Made by a program: the position numbers and the translations under genes | Shown here: in pieces, positions 46,594 to 57,465 of the stretch | Layout of the letters: every line of letters begins with the position of its first letter | How positions within the stretch are numbered: position 1 is the stretch's first letter | Assembly: GCF_900090045.1 (NCBI RefSeq) | Contig: NC_041779.1 | Coordinates: forward strand, 620,001-684,000 | Direction of reading: 5' to 3' | DNA from: Plasmodium malariae | Taxonomy: Eukaryota; Apicomplexa; Aconoidasida; Haemosporida; Plasmodiidae | Length of the DNA: 64,000 bases | Notes under the pieces: model-generated | What the model saw: only the letters and a program-made list of their open reading frames with translations | The model's database searches: none | Told to the model about the DNA's origin: nothing

Positions 46594-46651
46594 ATGAAAG
46601 AGAAAAATAATAAATATAGCTTAGTAACCAAGAAAATTATGGATAAAGTAA

Positions 46652-46697
<46 letters not shown>

Positions 46698-47356
46698 TCA
46701 CACAAAAAGAAAGCTTTACAAATGTAGTTTACTCTTTACAAATCAATTTAAATCCATCGATACAATGTATATAAATGATACAATGTATACAATATGTGAG
46801 GGATTACACATTTATGTATACGCTTATTTTTCACCATTTTGTCAAATGACCTGTGTGTACGAGTATAATACACACATATATATATATATAAGCGTGTGCA
46901 TGAATAATTAGATTGCGGAGCAACTCTATTGACATATGCGCGTTCCTCCTTTCACCGACAACTTCATAAATCCGCCCATCCATTGATCCATTTAATCCTT
47001 TCATTCTTTCGTTCATTCTTTCGTTCATTCTTTCGTTCATTCTTTCGTTCATTCTTTCGTTCATTGTTTTGTTCATTGTTTTGTTCATTCTTTTGCTCAT
47101 TCTTTCGTTCATTCTTTCGTTCATTCTTTCGTTCATTCTTTCGTTCATTCTTTCGTTTATTCTTTCTTTCTTTCCTTTTTTTTTTTTTTTTTTTTTTTGT
47201 TAGACCTATGCTCTCTCATTTAAGTTGTGCGACTATATCATAAGACCTCTTTTGTTTTATGGCTTTACTCCCTTCATATTTGGATATGGACTTTTCTATA
47301 ATAACGAATTTACACTAAACCCATTTAAATTAATTCCGAAAATTTTAATTGGTTGA
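46594..47356 (+). CDS. TOM7: TOM7-like mitochondrial import subunit, 2 exons
   Basis: Exon 1 is 46594-46647 (MKEKNNKYSLVTKKIMDK, donor GTAAAT); exon 2 is 47204-47356, after a T22 tract and the acceptor GTTAG, both phase 0. The product has 68 residues. Exon 2 reads in pieces TYALSFKLCDYIIRPLLF, YGFTPFIFGYGLFY and NPFKLIPKILIG. Tom7 proteins are about 60 residues long with a single helix carrying a signature like YGWIPFVLYLG followed by a Pro-rich end; YGFTPFIFGYG fits this well. Tom7 regulates assembly of the TOM translocase in the outer mitochondrial membrane. The gene is too short for ordinary ORF calling because its intron (556 bases) is longer than its exons and holds (TA)n and a 12-base array. 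Recalled P. falciparum gene order also has one gene at this place between LipB and DnaJ. Confidence 0.72.
47005..47160. repeat. 12-bp TTCATTCTTTCG array in the TOM7-like intron
   Basis: About 13 copies of a pyrimidine-rich 12-base unit, followed by poly-T, immediately before the acceptor at 47202-47203. The array extends the polypyrimidine tract and may influence splicing. It gives false MNERMNER-type frames on the minus strand. Confidence 0.9.
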
Positions 47357-47502
47357 AGAAGTTATTTGCCCTCAAATGTGCTTATAAATGTATTAAACAT
47401 TATATTTTAAACTATAGTGTACAGTTAGTATATAATATGCACATAGTTTATATTCTTTAATTTGTGTTTGCTATATGTGTATGAATTATTCCCATTTTAA
47501 TG

Positions 47503-47540
<38 letters not shown>

Positions 47541-49525
47541 AATTATGTGTATTTTTCTTTATTTAATAAGATAATTTTTGTTATATAAAATCACCAAAAA
47601 AAAAAAGAAAAAAATTATGTTTTTAATTTACTGTAGTATGAGTCTTTTTTTTTTTTTATTTTTTTTTTAAATTAAAAGAATCTAACTAAACAGTACAATT
47701 AATTTTATGTATCATCATATATGTACGAAATAGATAAGAATGTAAAAATCGTTTACATTTATGATGAAAAAAAAAAAAAAAAGAAAAAGTGTTCTTTCGT
47801 TATTTTCATTACCATTATAACGACACTTAACGTAGTTCAAACGTGTTTATTAATAGATGTTATGGAAGACAGATATAAAAAGCAAAACAATAGGGGGCAA
47901 AAAGAAAATTTATACAACACGTGGGAAATGTAAAATACTCAACATAAAATGCTAAATATGAGAAGAGCAAACTAAATTTATAAAAAAACGCGAAATTAAA
48001 AAGTAAAAAGTTTAAAGCAGAAAGTAAATTAATTCCTTTACCTATGTTTAATCCTTCACAAAAGAGAGCCAAAACTACAATAACAAAAGAAACGACATCA
48101 TTATGAAGGAATCTTATGCTCATGTTGTATTTAAACAAAAAATAAATGATAATAATAATAATATAGACAATATAGACAATATAGACAATACAGACAATAT
48201 AGACAATATAGACAATACAGACAATACAGACAATAAAATTATAAGAAAAAAAGACTTTCACTTTTTATAAGTGAAAGCTTAAAAATATGATGACATGAAG
48301 ATTTTTTATATATATATATGGCGCGTAGAAAAATGTGTGTATAATATTCTCATTATGCTTTAACAGTGAAAAATATTTTTTCTTATAAATCCTTGAAATA
48401 TCACAATATATCTTGCCTGTGCTTATACGAGTTGAAAGGGGAAAGAAAAACATTCACTCATATTAAATAGGTTAACAATTACTCAATTATATATATGTAT
48501 ATGTATGGATACACGCATATGTCCATTCATATAGGTATATGTATGCGCTAATGTGTAAGCTCAATTCCGAATAACTGTTATGGGGAAAATTTAAAAAAAA
48601 ATAAATAAAATAAATAAATTGGTTTACAACTTGTTTATGCATTTATTTATTCATTTATTCATTTATTTATTCATTTATTCATTTATTTATTCATTCATTT
48701 ATTCATTTATTTATTCATTTATTTATTCATTTATTTATTCATTTATTCATTCATTTATTCATTCATTTATTCATTCATTTATTCATTCATTTATTCATTC
48801 ATTTATTCTTTCATTTATTCTTTCATTTATTCATTCATTTATTCATTCATTTATTCTTTCATTTATTCATTCATTTATTCATTCATTTATTCATTCATTT
48901 ATTCATTCATTTATTCATTTATATATATATTTTTATCTTTTTTATATCAACACAAAAAACGTGAGAAAAAAAAATATAAATAAGTTCAAGGCCTTTTTCG
49001 ATAAATATATTTCAAAAAGTGCCCTTTCAAAACAACTACAAGGTTATGGTTTTCTCGTCAATGATGTAATTATATATAAAATAAAGGTTATCTGTATATA
49101 TATTTCTTAATAAGCATATAATTTTTTTTTTTTTTTTTTTTTTTAAAAAATTCTGCTACTTTTCTTTAGGTACATAAGGGCAATATACAGATATATATTT
49201 TCTATTGTTTTTTTATATATAACCAAACCATTCTTGCAACAATAAGTAGTAAAACAGTAAAGCTGTAAAGCAGTTAAACTGTTAAGCAGATATTTATAGA
49301 TCGCATAAATTACCACTATTTGTATCCATTGCTTGAAGGATTATTTAATAAATTGCCCGATAACAAAGAATGTAAATTAAAGAGCTTAAAGAGTTACACA
49401 CATATATATATACCTACTTGTGCAAATACGTATATATAAATTTTATACGTATATACGACTAAACAAATGGCGCCCTTTGCTCCTTTTTCTTGCCATTTTC
49501 AAAACCCTAATAATTTTTATATTAA
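47357..49525. repeat. Spacer with 12-bp TTTATTCATTCA array and small candidate ORFs
   Basis: Between the TOM7-like gene and LipB. (TA)n plus poly-T at 47503-47540. A GACAATATAGACAATACA array (48163-48235). A long array of TTTATTCATTCA-type units (48637-48925) encodes FIHSFIHS in a false frame. Two short open frames (47721-47933 on + and about 47860-48145 on -) are treated as separate low-confidence candidates. Confidence 0.65.
47721..47933 (+). CDS. Candidate 70-residue single-pass membrane protein
   Basis: ATG-to-stop frame. It starts MYEIDKNVKIVYIYDE, continues with a run of Lys (from poly-A), then one hydrophobic helix (SFVIFITIITTLNVVQTCLL) and a hydrophilic tail (DVMEDRYKKQNNRG...NLYNTWEM). 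The tail has normal codon composition (ACG, GTT, GGG, TGG) unlike the surrounding simple sequence, which is the only reason to list it. No homologue recognised. It may be spurious. Confidence 0.3.
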   Translation: MYEIDKNVKIVYIYDEKKKKKKKCSFVIFITIITTLNVVQTCLLIDVMEDRYKKQNNRGQKENLYNTWEM

Positions 49526-50869
49526 ATGATCAAAATTTACCTTATAGTACAAATTGCCTTGCACATAATAGTATTTTGTGGCAAGAAAAAATTAAAGAAT
49601 GAAAAAATATGCGCAAAACAGATTTGTGCATCACTCAAAAGACTCAAATTAAAAAGAAACAAAAAAGCATATATCCAGATTCACAATACATTAAATGGTA
49701 ATAAAAACACCACGCACACATTACACATGAAAAATAAAATTTGTATTTTTGATTTAAGCGAAAAGCTTATAGACTATAAACTGGCATTTGATCTACAAAA
49801 CGTTTTACACCAATCCAAAATTATTCTACATAAAGAAAATAGCCTAAATAGTTCAAATCGTTTAAGTAATTCAAATAGCTTAAATACTTTAAATATTACA
49901 AACAAATCAAAATTAGGTAAACTCAAAAACTTAAAAAAAAATATAGAAAAATATGATTTCTGTTTTGTACTACAACATACACCCTGTTATACGTTAGGGA
50001 GTTCTGCTGATTCTAATGATATCCATTTAGACGAAAAAAATTATTATATTGAAGAAATAGAAGAAGTATGTAATAACTCTGAATCGAATAAAATTCTTCA
50101 ATTCATTAATAAATATGAAAATGTTAAAGACGAAATAGAAAAATGTGAAATTTACGATGAAAAAAAAAATTATTTTGACAGCTTTTTATATAATATAAAT
50201 AATAAAATAAAAATTCCAGTATATCGTATCAATAGAGGGGGTAAAGCAACATATCATGGTCCTGGACAATTAGTCTTATATTTCATTTTCAATTTAAAAA
50301 ATTATTCTTCAAATTATAATGAAAAACGTGTACAAAATTTATCCCGCAATCATTATAATTTTCCCAAAGATGGAAGTACAAGGAAAAAAGATAGTGAATG
50401 TTTATCGTATGATGAAAAAAATACAAACAACCCTACAAATATAGAATGTTTATTTGACCTACACAAAACAATAAATAATTTCCAAAAAATGGGAATGGAA
50501 ATCATGAAAAAACTTAACGTAAAAACTCACACGAAAAATGATTCAATTGGAGTTTTTTATAATGATAAAAAACTTATATCTATTGGTTTGAAAATAAGAA
50601 AATACGTATCAATGCATGGGATGTCTGTAAATTTCAACATTAACAAAAACTTTTTAAAATATTTATTATCTTGTGGTATGAATCACAATGATTACACTTC
50701 ATTGCACGAACTAGACGAAATGAAAAATAAAGAGAGCACGAGGGAAAATGGAATAGCTCACCACAACTCTTTGTTGAGGGAGTTAACAGTTCATTCAATA
50801 CAATCGTTAAAAACCATTTTTAATGCAAACATAAAAATTACAAGTGACATAAGAGATATTTTTGCTTAA
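49526..50869 (+). CDS. LipB: Octanoyl-[acyl-carrier-protein] transferase LipB, apicoplast-type
   Basis: 447 residues, single exon, ATG at 49526. LipB moves octanoyl from acyl carrier protein to lipoyl domains (E2/GcvH), the first step of lipoate synthesis, followed by LipA. Signature motif RGGKATYHGPGQLVLY (RGGxxTxHxPGQ) is at about 236-251; upstream are HTPCYTLGSSA and downstream LISIGLKIRKYVSMHGMSVN, with the catalytic-type Lys (GLKI) and the conserved HG, then LLSCGMNH with the nucleophile Cys. Compared with bacterial enzymes (about 210-250 residues) it has a long N-terminus and two low-complexity insertions. The N-terminus (MIKIYLIVQIALHIIVFCGK) is a plausible signal peptide followed by a Lys-rich, acid-poor stretch, the bipartite pattern that targets apicoplast proteins. 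Confidence 0.95.
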   Translation: MIKIYLIVQIALHIIVFCGKKKLKNEKICAKQICASLKRLKLKRNKKAYIQIHNTLNGNKNTTHTLHMKNKICIFDLSEKLIDYKLAFDLQNVLHQSKIILHKENSLNSSNRLSNSNSLNTLNITNKSKLGKLKNLKKNIEKYDFCFVLQHTPCYTLGSSADSNDIHLDEKNYYIEEIEEVCNNSESNKILQFINKYENVKDEIEKCEIYDEKKNYFDSFLYNINNKIKIPVYRINRGGKATYHGPGQLVLYFIFNLKNYSSNYNEKRVQNLSRNHYNFPKDGSTRKKDSECLSYDEKNTNNPTNIECLFDLHKTINNFQKMGMEIMKKLNVKTHTKNDSIGVFYNDKKLISIGLKIRKYVSMHGMSVNFNINKNFLKYLLSCGMNHNDYTSLHELDEMKNKESTRENGIAHHNSLLRELTVHSIQSLKTIFNANIKITSDIRDIFA

Positions 50870-50871
50870 TC

Positions 50872-50910
<39 letters not shown>

Positions 50911-52085
50911 AATTTTCAAAAATGTACGAAGAAAAACAAACATTTTAACAAAACATGATCTCTGATTTGCAGGAATATCTAAAATGTATGCTTATCAAGC
51001 ATGCGCTCATTTTTCTCCATATTGCTCAATTTCAATTTAGCAAAATGGACTATGTAACTAGTATACGTTGTTAGAATACTTCGTTAGTATACGTTGTTAG
51101 AATACTTCGTTAGTATACGTTGTTAGCATATTTTGTTAGCATATTTTGTTAGCATATTTTATTTGTATAATTTTTTAGGAAAAATGTTTTTGTGGCTATT
51201 TAAGAAAAAAAAAACTTTATATATGTATTAACAGTTCATAAAAAAAAGAAAAAATTAACTTATATAAAAATTAGACATTACATTAACATTTCACGTGAAC
51301 ACTGTAACTTTTAATTTAACTCGTCACAGTTGGAGAAAATTGAAATAAATACTCAGATGGTAATTTTTTTTTTAAATGAGCAATACTTTTTTTTTTTTTT
51401 TGCGAAAGAGCTATCTATTAGGCCTATAAAATGGGAATATTACATGAACGGTTCATACAATATATTTTTTCTGTTCATACGTTCATTTTGATGCACTCTT
51501 CGTCAAGCATACCATTTAATGAACAATCTGAAGGTACACACATAAAATTAAACGAACGGTACTTTAAATAGCCAAAATGTAGGTGTTTGGATGTGTGTAT
51601 ATATATATATATATACATTTTCTTTTTTTTTTTTTTTTTTTTTTTGGATTAAATTATGAACATAGAACTATTTTGTACTTAACAAGCTAGCCGAAAAATT
51701 TAAACATTTCTACATAATTTAATATGGCTTAAAAAGTACACAACATGTGCGTACACGAGTATACATATATATATAATAAAATAAAAAAGAATTTAAAAAA
51801 AAAAAATTAAAAAAAATAAAATTAAAATTTAAAGGTATGCACTTGCATTTGCATTCAAAATTTGATTTTAAAATAATATAGCTGTCTTATAATAATATAT
51901 ATTACATTTTTACTTTTTAACCATCCATTTTATATTTTTTATGAAATATGTTGTGTGATACATTTGTTTTCAAAATATTTACATAATTTTTGTTTATTAA
52001 TGTCTTGTTTTAAAAGCATTTTTTCCCTGGTTTATTTTAGTACTTGGTCAATTTTCATAAGCAACAATTCCGTAAATAATATATA

Positions 52086-52124
<39 letters not shown>

Positions 52125-52347
52125 ACACCATTTGAAGCGCCTAGGATGACCATTTAAGCACATCCATATATATACAAATATACATATATATATGTGTATG
52201 TTTATATGTACCCCATATTTTTCACCGTGACTACTTATTTTAACTTGTTTTTTCTGTTCAATAAAAACATTTTACTTACATAATTTCATTTAATATATCT
52301 GTTATTATTCCTTTTTTTAAAAATAAAAAAATATATACATATACAAA
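50870..52347. other. Spacer between LipB and alveolin
   Basis: (TA)n at 50876-50906. Six or so copies of a unit like TTAGTATACGTTG/TTAGCATATTTTG (51055-51170). Poly-T at 51621-51645 and (TA)n at 52090-52120. The proximal 300 bases before the alveolin ATG are T/A-rich with no obvious motif. No gene seen. Confidence 0.6.
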
Positions 52348-53925
52348 ATGGAACATCAACGAGGAAATTCATCATCTTTAAGCGTTCCTTTCACTTTTGA
52401 GCATTCGAAAAATCTTGGAAATAAAATCCTTAAACCCATACGTCAAGAAAAAATAGTTAAAGTGCCTGTAACACAATATGTAGAAAAAATAATAGAAAAA
52501 GAGGAAATAAAATATGTAAATAAATATGTTGATGTTATAAAACCAATAATAACATATAAAACAAAACATATATCAAAACCAATATACCTAGATAAAATTA
52601 AATACGAACCAAAATTAATAGAAAAAGAAAAAATTATACATATTCCAAAAATAGAATATAGAAATAAAGTTGTGGAAATACCTGTATATGTTCATAAGGA
52701 AAATATTATAGAAAAAAAAGTTCCTTTAATAATTGAACGTGTTATACCAGTTCTTAAGGTCAAAAAAATAGAAAAAGAAGTTTTAACTGATACTGTAGAA
52801 ATACCTGAAATTTGTGAAATAACCAAAGATGGAACGAATGCAAAAATTAAGGAAAATATTTATTATGAACAACAAAGGGAGGAAGAAATACCAGGTAAAG
52901 TGTCTATACGAAGTAATGCGTATGTAGCAGGTGTAGAAAGTGTAGTAAGTGCAGCAAGCGTAGCGAATGTGTTAAACGTGGAAGACGAAGCTTGTATCAC
53001 AAAAGAATACAAGGATGCTTACAACAAAGAAACATACAGAAATATGGAATCAACCGATGAGTCACCGGTTATATGTTCATCTAAGCACGTACCCCATTCA
53101 TCAGTTGGAAAATTTAAAAATCAAAATGTAAATAGGAGTTCACCTAGCAATGCATCATCTAATGAAGACTCTTATACAGAAAAATTAGAACATAAAAATG
53201 AAACCACCTACAATGATGCTACCAACGAAAGTGCACATTATGGTACAATGCCAGATGATTCTCCATTAATGATTGATGAAGAAAATACTTCTAAAAATTA
53301 CGATCAAAAAAGCATGGAAGAAGAAAATTATTATGATATAAATGAACATTATAAAAATTCAAATATAAACCACGTGAGTATAAATTTACCTAAAACAAAA
53401 GATCAATTTCAGGAATCATTTGAACAACAATACGTAAATTTTTGTGATAAAAAGTATAATTTTGCTTCAGATAATATAATACATAACAACCTCCCTATCA
53501 TTAATTATGACACAAGTAATAATAGATACATTGAGGATAACATGAATGAATTAATTAACGAACAGTTTATGCGAGAATCTTCTAAAGACACTCTGAGACA
53601 TATATCAAAAACAGCAGAAGATAAAAATCGACAAATATTATGTACAAAATTAAAGGATCATATTGATATAGATCAAAAGAAAACTTCTCTTCCATCAAAT
53701 ATGCACATATCTTATGAAAATTATTCTTCATCACAGAATGCATATAGCCAACGATCCGTTACAGGTAAATCAAATTTTATGCCTTCTTATGCTAACAGTA
53801 ATGGGCAAGCATTTGTATCTGTACGTCCAGCAACAATTCTAGAGTACGTTCCAAAACAGAGAAAATATAAATCATCATTCTGCAATCTTATGAAGAATTG
53901 CTGTGGGGGGTCCAGCGACTGTTAA
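52348..53925 (+). CDS. Alveolin (inner membrane complex IMC1-family protein)
   Basis: 525 residues, single exon. The first 160 residues are the alveolin repeat domain, a run of short Val/Ile/Pro/Lys motifs: EKIVKVPVTQYVEKIIE, KYVDVIKPIITYKTKHISKP, KIIHIPKIEYRNKVVEIPVY, KKVPLIIERVIPVLKV. Alveolins form the subpellicular filament network under the inner membrane complex and give zoites their shape. After the domain the protein is acidic and Asn/Ser-rich. The C-terminus is compact (SVRPATILEYVPKQRKYKSS) and ends FCNLMKNCCGGSSDC. A terminal Cys cluster of this kind is a typical S-palmitoylation site, which would anchor the filament to the membrane. Which numbered family member it is cannot be settled from this sequence alone. 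Confidence 0.92.
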   Translation: MEHQRGNSSSLSVPFTFEHSKNLGNKILKPIRQEKIVKVPVTQYVEKIIEKEEIKYVNKYVDVIKPIITYKTKHISKPIYLDKIKYEPKLIEKEKIIHIPKIEYRNKVVEIPVYVHKENIIEKKVPLIIERVIPVLKVKKIEKEVLTDTVEIPEICEITKDGTNAKIKENIYYEQQREEEIPGKVSIRSNAYVAGVESVVSAASVANVLNVEDEACITKEYKDAYNKETYRNMESTDESPVICSSKHVPHSSVGKFKNQNVNRSSPSNASSNEDSYTEKLEHKNETTYNDATNESAHYGTMPDDSPLMIDEENTSKNYDQKSMEEENYYDINEHYKNSNINHVSINLPKTKDQFQESFEQQYVNFCDKKYNFASDNIIHNNLPIINYDTSNNRYIEDNMNELINEQFMRESSKDTLRHISKTAEDKNRQILCTKLKDHIDIDQKKTSLPSNMHISYENYSSSQNAYSQRSVTGKSNFMPSYANSNGQAFVSVRPATILEYVPKQRKYKSSFCNLMKNCCGGSSDC

Positions 53926-54999
53926 CGGAACAGAACAGAACAAAAATATGATAAAACGAAACAGGACAAAAATAAGGCAGTACTTACGAGAAGTAAAACA
54001 TTAATGCCCCAAATGTTTTAGATGCACATTTTGTCGTTATAAAAAATGTAATTTCCCATATTTGCAGATTGTATGTTCCTTTTGTAAAGATTTTACATTA
54101 ACTTATATATATTAAAAGATAAAAAAAAAAAAAAAAAAAAAAAGAACAATTTTTGCGTATTTTCAAATTATATTTTATGTAATCTTTTCCACTTTATCCT
54201 TGATTTTGATTTTATATTATTATACTATTTTTTTAATTTTTCCTTTTTTATTTATTGGCATCCTATTATTTGGCCTCTTCCCGTTTTTACGCAATTCGTC
54301 TTTATGCGTGTCGCTTTTTTATGCTCTTTTTACATTCGTTTTAGTTTACACGTTGTTTTCGTTTTTTTATTATTTTTTTTCAAAAAAAAAAAAAAAAAAA
54401 AAGTACATATATGAATACGTATGTATGTATATGCGTAATATATTTTGCGTGCTGATATAAATAATGAACAACTGAATGAAAAAAAAAAGAAAAATTTTTT
54501 AATTCTCTACTCATTTTTGCAAACGTTCCTTTGGGTCATATATTCCAGCTTTACTATTTTTATCACTTGAAAAAATGCGAGAATATACTATAATTCAAAA
54601 TGATGATAATACCGTATGTACAAATTCTTAATTATCCTTTTTGTTGTATTAAGACATAATTCAGTACAGAAAAAAAAAAAAAAAAAAAAATCCTCGGAAA
54701 AAAAAAGTTCATGGCGGAATTATACAACTAGAAATGTATCACATTTTATATATAACTTTAATTTATGTTAAATACATGTATACAAAACGCTTTCAACTAA
54801 ATAGTAAATCCAGTATTTTAATTGGCGGAAAAATTTCAACAAAACGAATGCTTGTATAACATTACACAGGTGTGCGTACACCCCGGGACATGTATATATA
54901 TATATATATATATTTACGTACATATGTACATACATACATGTATATATGCTTAATTAGAGCATATCAATAAAAAGGGATATATAAAGCCATTCTCAAACA
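53926..54999. other. Convergent spacer
   Basis: 3' flanks of alveolin (+) and the next minus gene. Poly-A at 54120-54142, 54380-54402 and 54668-54690; (TA)n at 54892-54912. The 86-codon frame at 54200 is Phe/Leu-rich from biased composition. No gene seen. Confidence 0.6.
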
Positions 55000-55677
55000 C
55001 TACTCATTCCTCAACAGTTCAAAAGGACAGTCTTCCTTGAAATATGTAATAGAACTCTGTAGCTTACTATCCCATGTTAAAGACTTTTTATACGTGTTTT
55101 TTTCTATTACACACACACAAAAAAAAAAAAAAAAAAAAGGTTCAAGTTTAGCAAAGTGGACAGAGTTTATGCAAGTTACGTAAAATGTATTTTTCGTATC
55201 TGTTCTACAGATTAATTCAGAATTTTTTATGACGCGCTTCATTCTTTTTTCTTTTTTATTTTTACTCGATTTCAAAGCACTTCTTGCACTTTGCATATGA
55301 AGTATTTTAAATGGTCTTTCATTTGCCTGCTCAGTTCTGTCAAACGTTCGACTAAAACTATTTAAATTATTGATATCCTGATTTTTAAAAAAGTTGGCAT
55401 CATTAGAATCTTCCATTATATTGTCAACATCGGCAAATAAATATTCACATTCATTTGCTATTCTGGATTCATTAAATTTGCCATCTTTGTAGTTTTCACA
55501 TTTTTCATTTTCAACTGTTCGTAAAAGGGAAAAAAAAAAAAAAAAAAAAAATAGCTATTTAGCTAGCTAAAACTAAACAGTGTTAAAATAAATTGACTAA
55601 ACATTCATTCCTCTTGACTTTGTGTAATGAAAAAAAAATGAAGTCTTACTGATACTTGTACCCAGGGTAGAATCCAT
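55000..55677 (-). CDS. Small three-exon protein, unknown function
   Basis: Model: exon 1 55650-55677 (MDSTLGTSI, donor GTAAGA), exon 2 55180-55514, exon 3 55000-55083, 148 residues, with phases consistent. Exon 2 begins after a poly-T/CGAACAG acceptor and reads ENEKCENYKDGKFNESRIAN, CEYLFADVDNIMEDSND, then RPFKILHMQSARSALKSSKN and a basic KEKRMKRVIKN. Exon 3 gives SLTWDSKLQSSITYFKEDCP and ends FELLRNE. I skip a Phe6-Cys-Val stretch (poly-T plus (GT)n) as intron, using donor GTAACT at 55179. The downstream acceptor (AAAAAG at 55084) is weak, so the exon 2/3 junction may be wrong by a few codons. No family recognised; hydrophilic, no signal peptide. Confidence 0.6.
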
Positions 55678-56014
55678 AGTAGATTGACTTAAAAAAAGAT
55701 AAAAAATATATATATACATTTATACATACGTATATATACATAAAAATATACATATATGATTTAATACGCTAGTAACATAACTGTCTTCCATTGTGCTTTC
55801 ATTATCTATTATGCAATGTTTTCATTTTTTAGAATATTTTTCTCTTGTCATTTTCGGCATATATATTGAAGCAACTTCCTGTTACATCATCATGTGTATA
55901 TTGCACACATGTAGCACGTATATGTGCGTGTAGGTATGTATATATATGTTATATTTATGCGCATATTTATGAATATTTTTTATTTTTTATTTTTTTTGAG
56001 TCTTTCCCGCGTCC
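55678..56014. other. Short spacer
   Basis: Between two minus-strand genes, so it should carry the promoter of the three-exon gene. Contains TATATA blocks at 55707-55760 and a T-rich block at 55977-56000. Nothing else seen. Confidence 0.5.
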
Positions 56015-57465
56015 TTACTTCATACAGTTTGATGAGTTAAGGGAACACTTATATTGATATTTAAAACATACAAACTTCTTAACACTATTAATGATTTTAT
56101 TTTTTTTTTTCATTTTTTTCGTTATCAAATTATCAATAAATTCAAACTCGTAAGCATATATATCTCTTAACTCATTAAACAATTTTAAATAGGTGTTTGT
56201 GTCAAAAGTTTTGCTTAAGTCTGTTTCATAAGGAGAACAACATAAAACAGATCGAATGGCTAAAATTAATTTACTATCATACGAGAAAGATTCATATGAT
56301 TGTGTTGCCTTTTCGGATATATAAATAATTTTTTTTGCTTTTTGTTGTTTGTACGCTAAATATAAAGAATGAGCTGGATTTACAATTTTGTCATTTTTTG
56401 AAAAAATATAAATTGTTGGTATCGTTATATCTTCAATAAAAAACACAGGACATACATTATTTATGTCATACTGAAAACTTCTTTTTATTTTTCTCCTTGC
56501 AAAATATAAACAGATGTTTTTAAAAAGTATCTCTCTTTTTCTCTTTGCTCTTAAGTGGAATGTTGTCTTGTATAATTCTACTAAAGACACATATGGCGAA
56601 TCCAAAATCTGTTGCAAAGTGTCGACAAAAAAGGACATGAAAATGTTATTTGTAGGATGTGTGCTATCAGCTCAACTGGAGAGTAACTACCCACACAAAC
56701 ACACACACACATACACACACATATACCCACACATACACACACACATACACACATATACATACACACATATACATACACACATATACATACACACACATAT
56801 ACACACACATACACACACATATACCCACACATACACACACATATACCCACACATACACACACATATACCCACACATACACACACACATACACACACGTCC
56901 TCATGTGCATCATTGGTGCAGATTGTCCAGTATACACAGTAGAATAAGAAGAGGACGTATCGCTTGTACAATGTATTACTAGTAATTTGATGTTGTCATC
57001 CAAAGATGCTACAATAATTGAACTTACAGCACCACAATATTTTCCCCAAAGAGCAAAATTTTTGATTTTTTCTACATTCCTTAAGTGATTTAAAATTAAA
57101 AACAAATCTTGGGGTTCATTCCACCCTTTTGTTGAATAATACCCATCAGATAAACCACATCCTGCACAGTCATAAGAAAAAACAGAGCATTCACATATAA
57201 GAAGGATGTGCAAAATGTCCAGTACCTCCAACTGACAACTACTACTTGAGTGAGTATATATAACACAAGGTGTATTTTCATTATAATTAAATGGAGTAAA
57301 GAAAGAACACTTGAGTTTTTCTCCTCGTCTATTCTTTATTATTAGGTCTCTTCTATAATAATTTTTATCATAAAATTGCAAAAATATTGGACCTAAAAAT
57401 TCCTCTTCATACGCATCTCTTGGTTGTCTTAAAAAAAACATTAAAAGTTCATATAAATGAAACAT
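56015..57465 (-). CDS. Alpha/beta-hydrolase fold protein lacking the catalytic Ser (pseudohydrolase)
   Basis: Exon 1 is 56938-57465 and exon 2 is 56015-56608, both phase 0, giving 373 residues. The 329-base intron contains a long CACATA/CACACA array (56695-56897). The fold is the BEM46/ABHD17-like group: CVIYTHSSSSC after the first strands, FSYDCAGCGLSDGYYS (family DYRGYGxSxG), LRNVEKIKNFALWGKYCGAV (family LYGxSxGT), and later IPTIYIFSKNDKIVNPAHS with the usual acid. The nucleophile elbow GxSxG reads GKYCG, with Tyr143 in place of Ser. No Gly-His near the C-terminus marks a catalytic His; the matching stretch is ISEKATQSYES. Hydrolysis by the normal triad is therefore unlikely. The donor could alternatively lie about 40 bases further (GTGTGT), which would add a few residues. 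Confidence 0.82.

Noticed and set aside
48619..49110. 163-codon frame of FIHSFIHS repeats with an ordered tail
   Set aside because: Driven by a TTTATTCATTCA array; the tail is short and the start lies in the repeat.
56581..56982. Cys-Val/His-Thr repeat frames
   Set aside because: Translations of the CACATA array in the intron of the hydrolase-fold gene.
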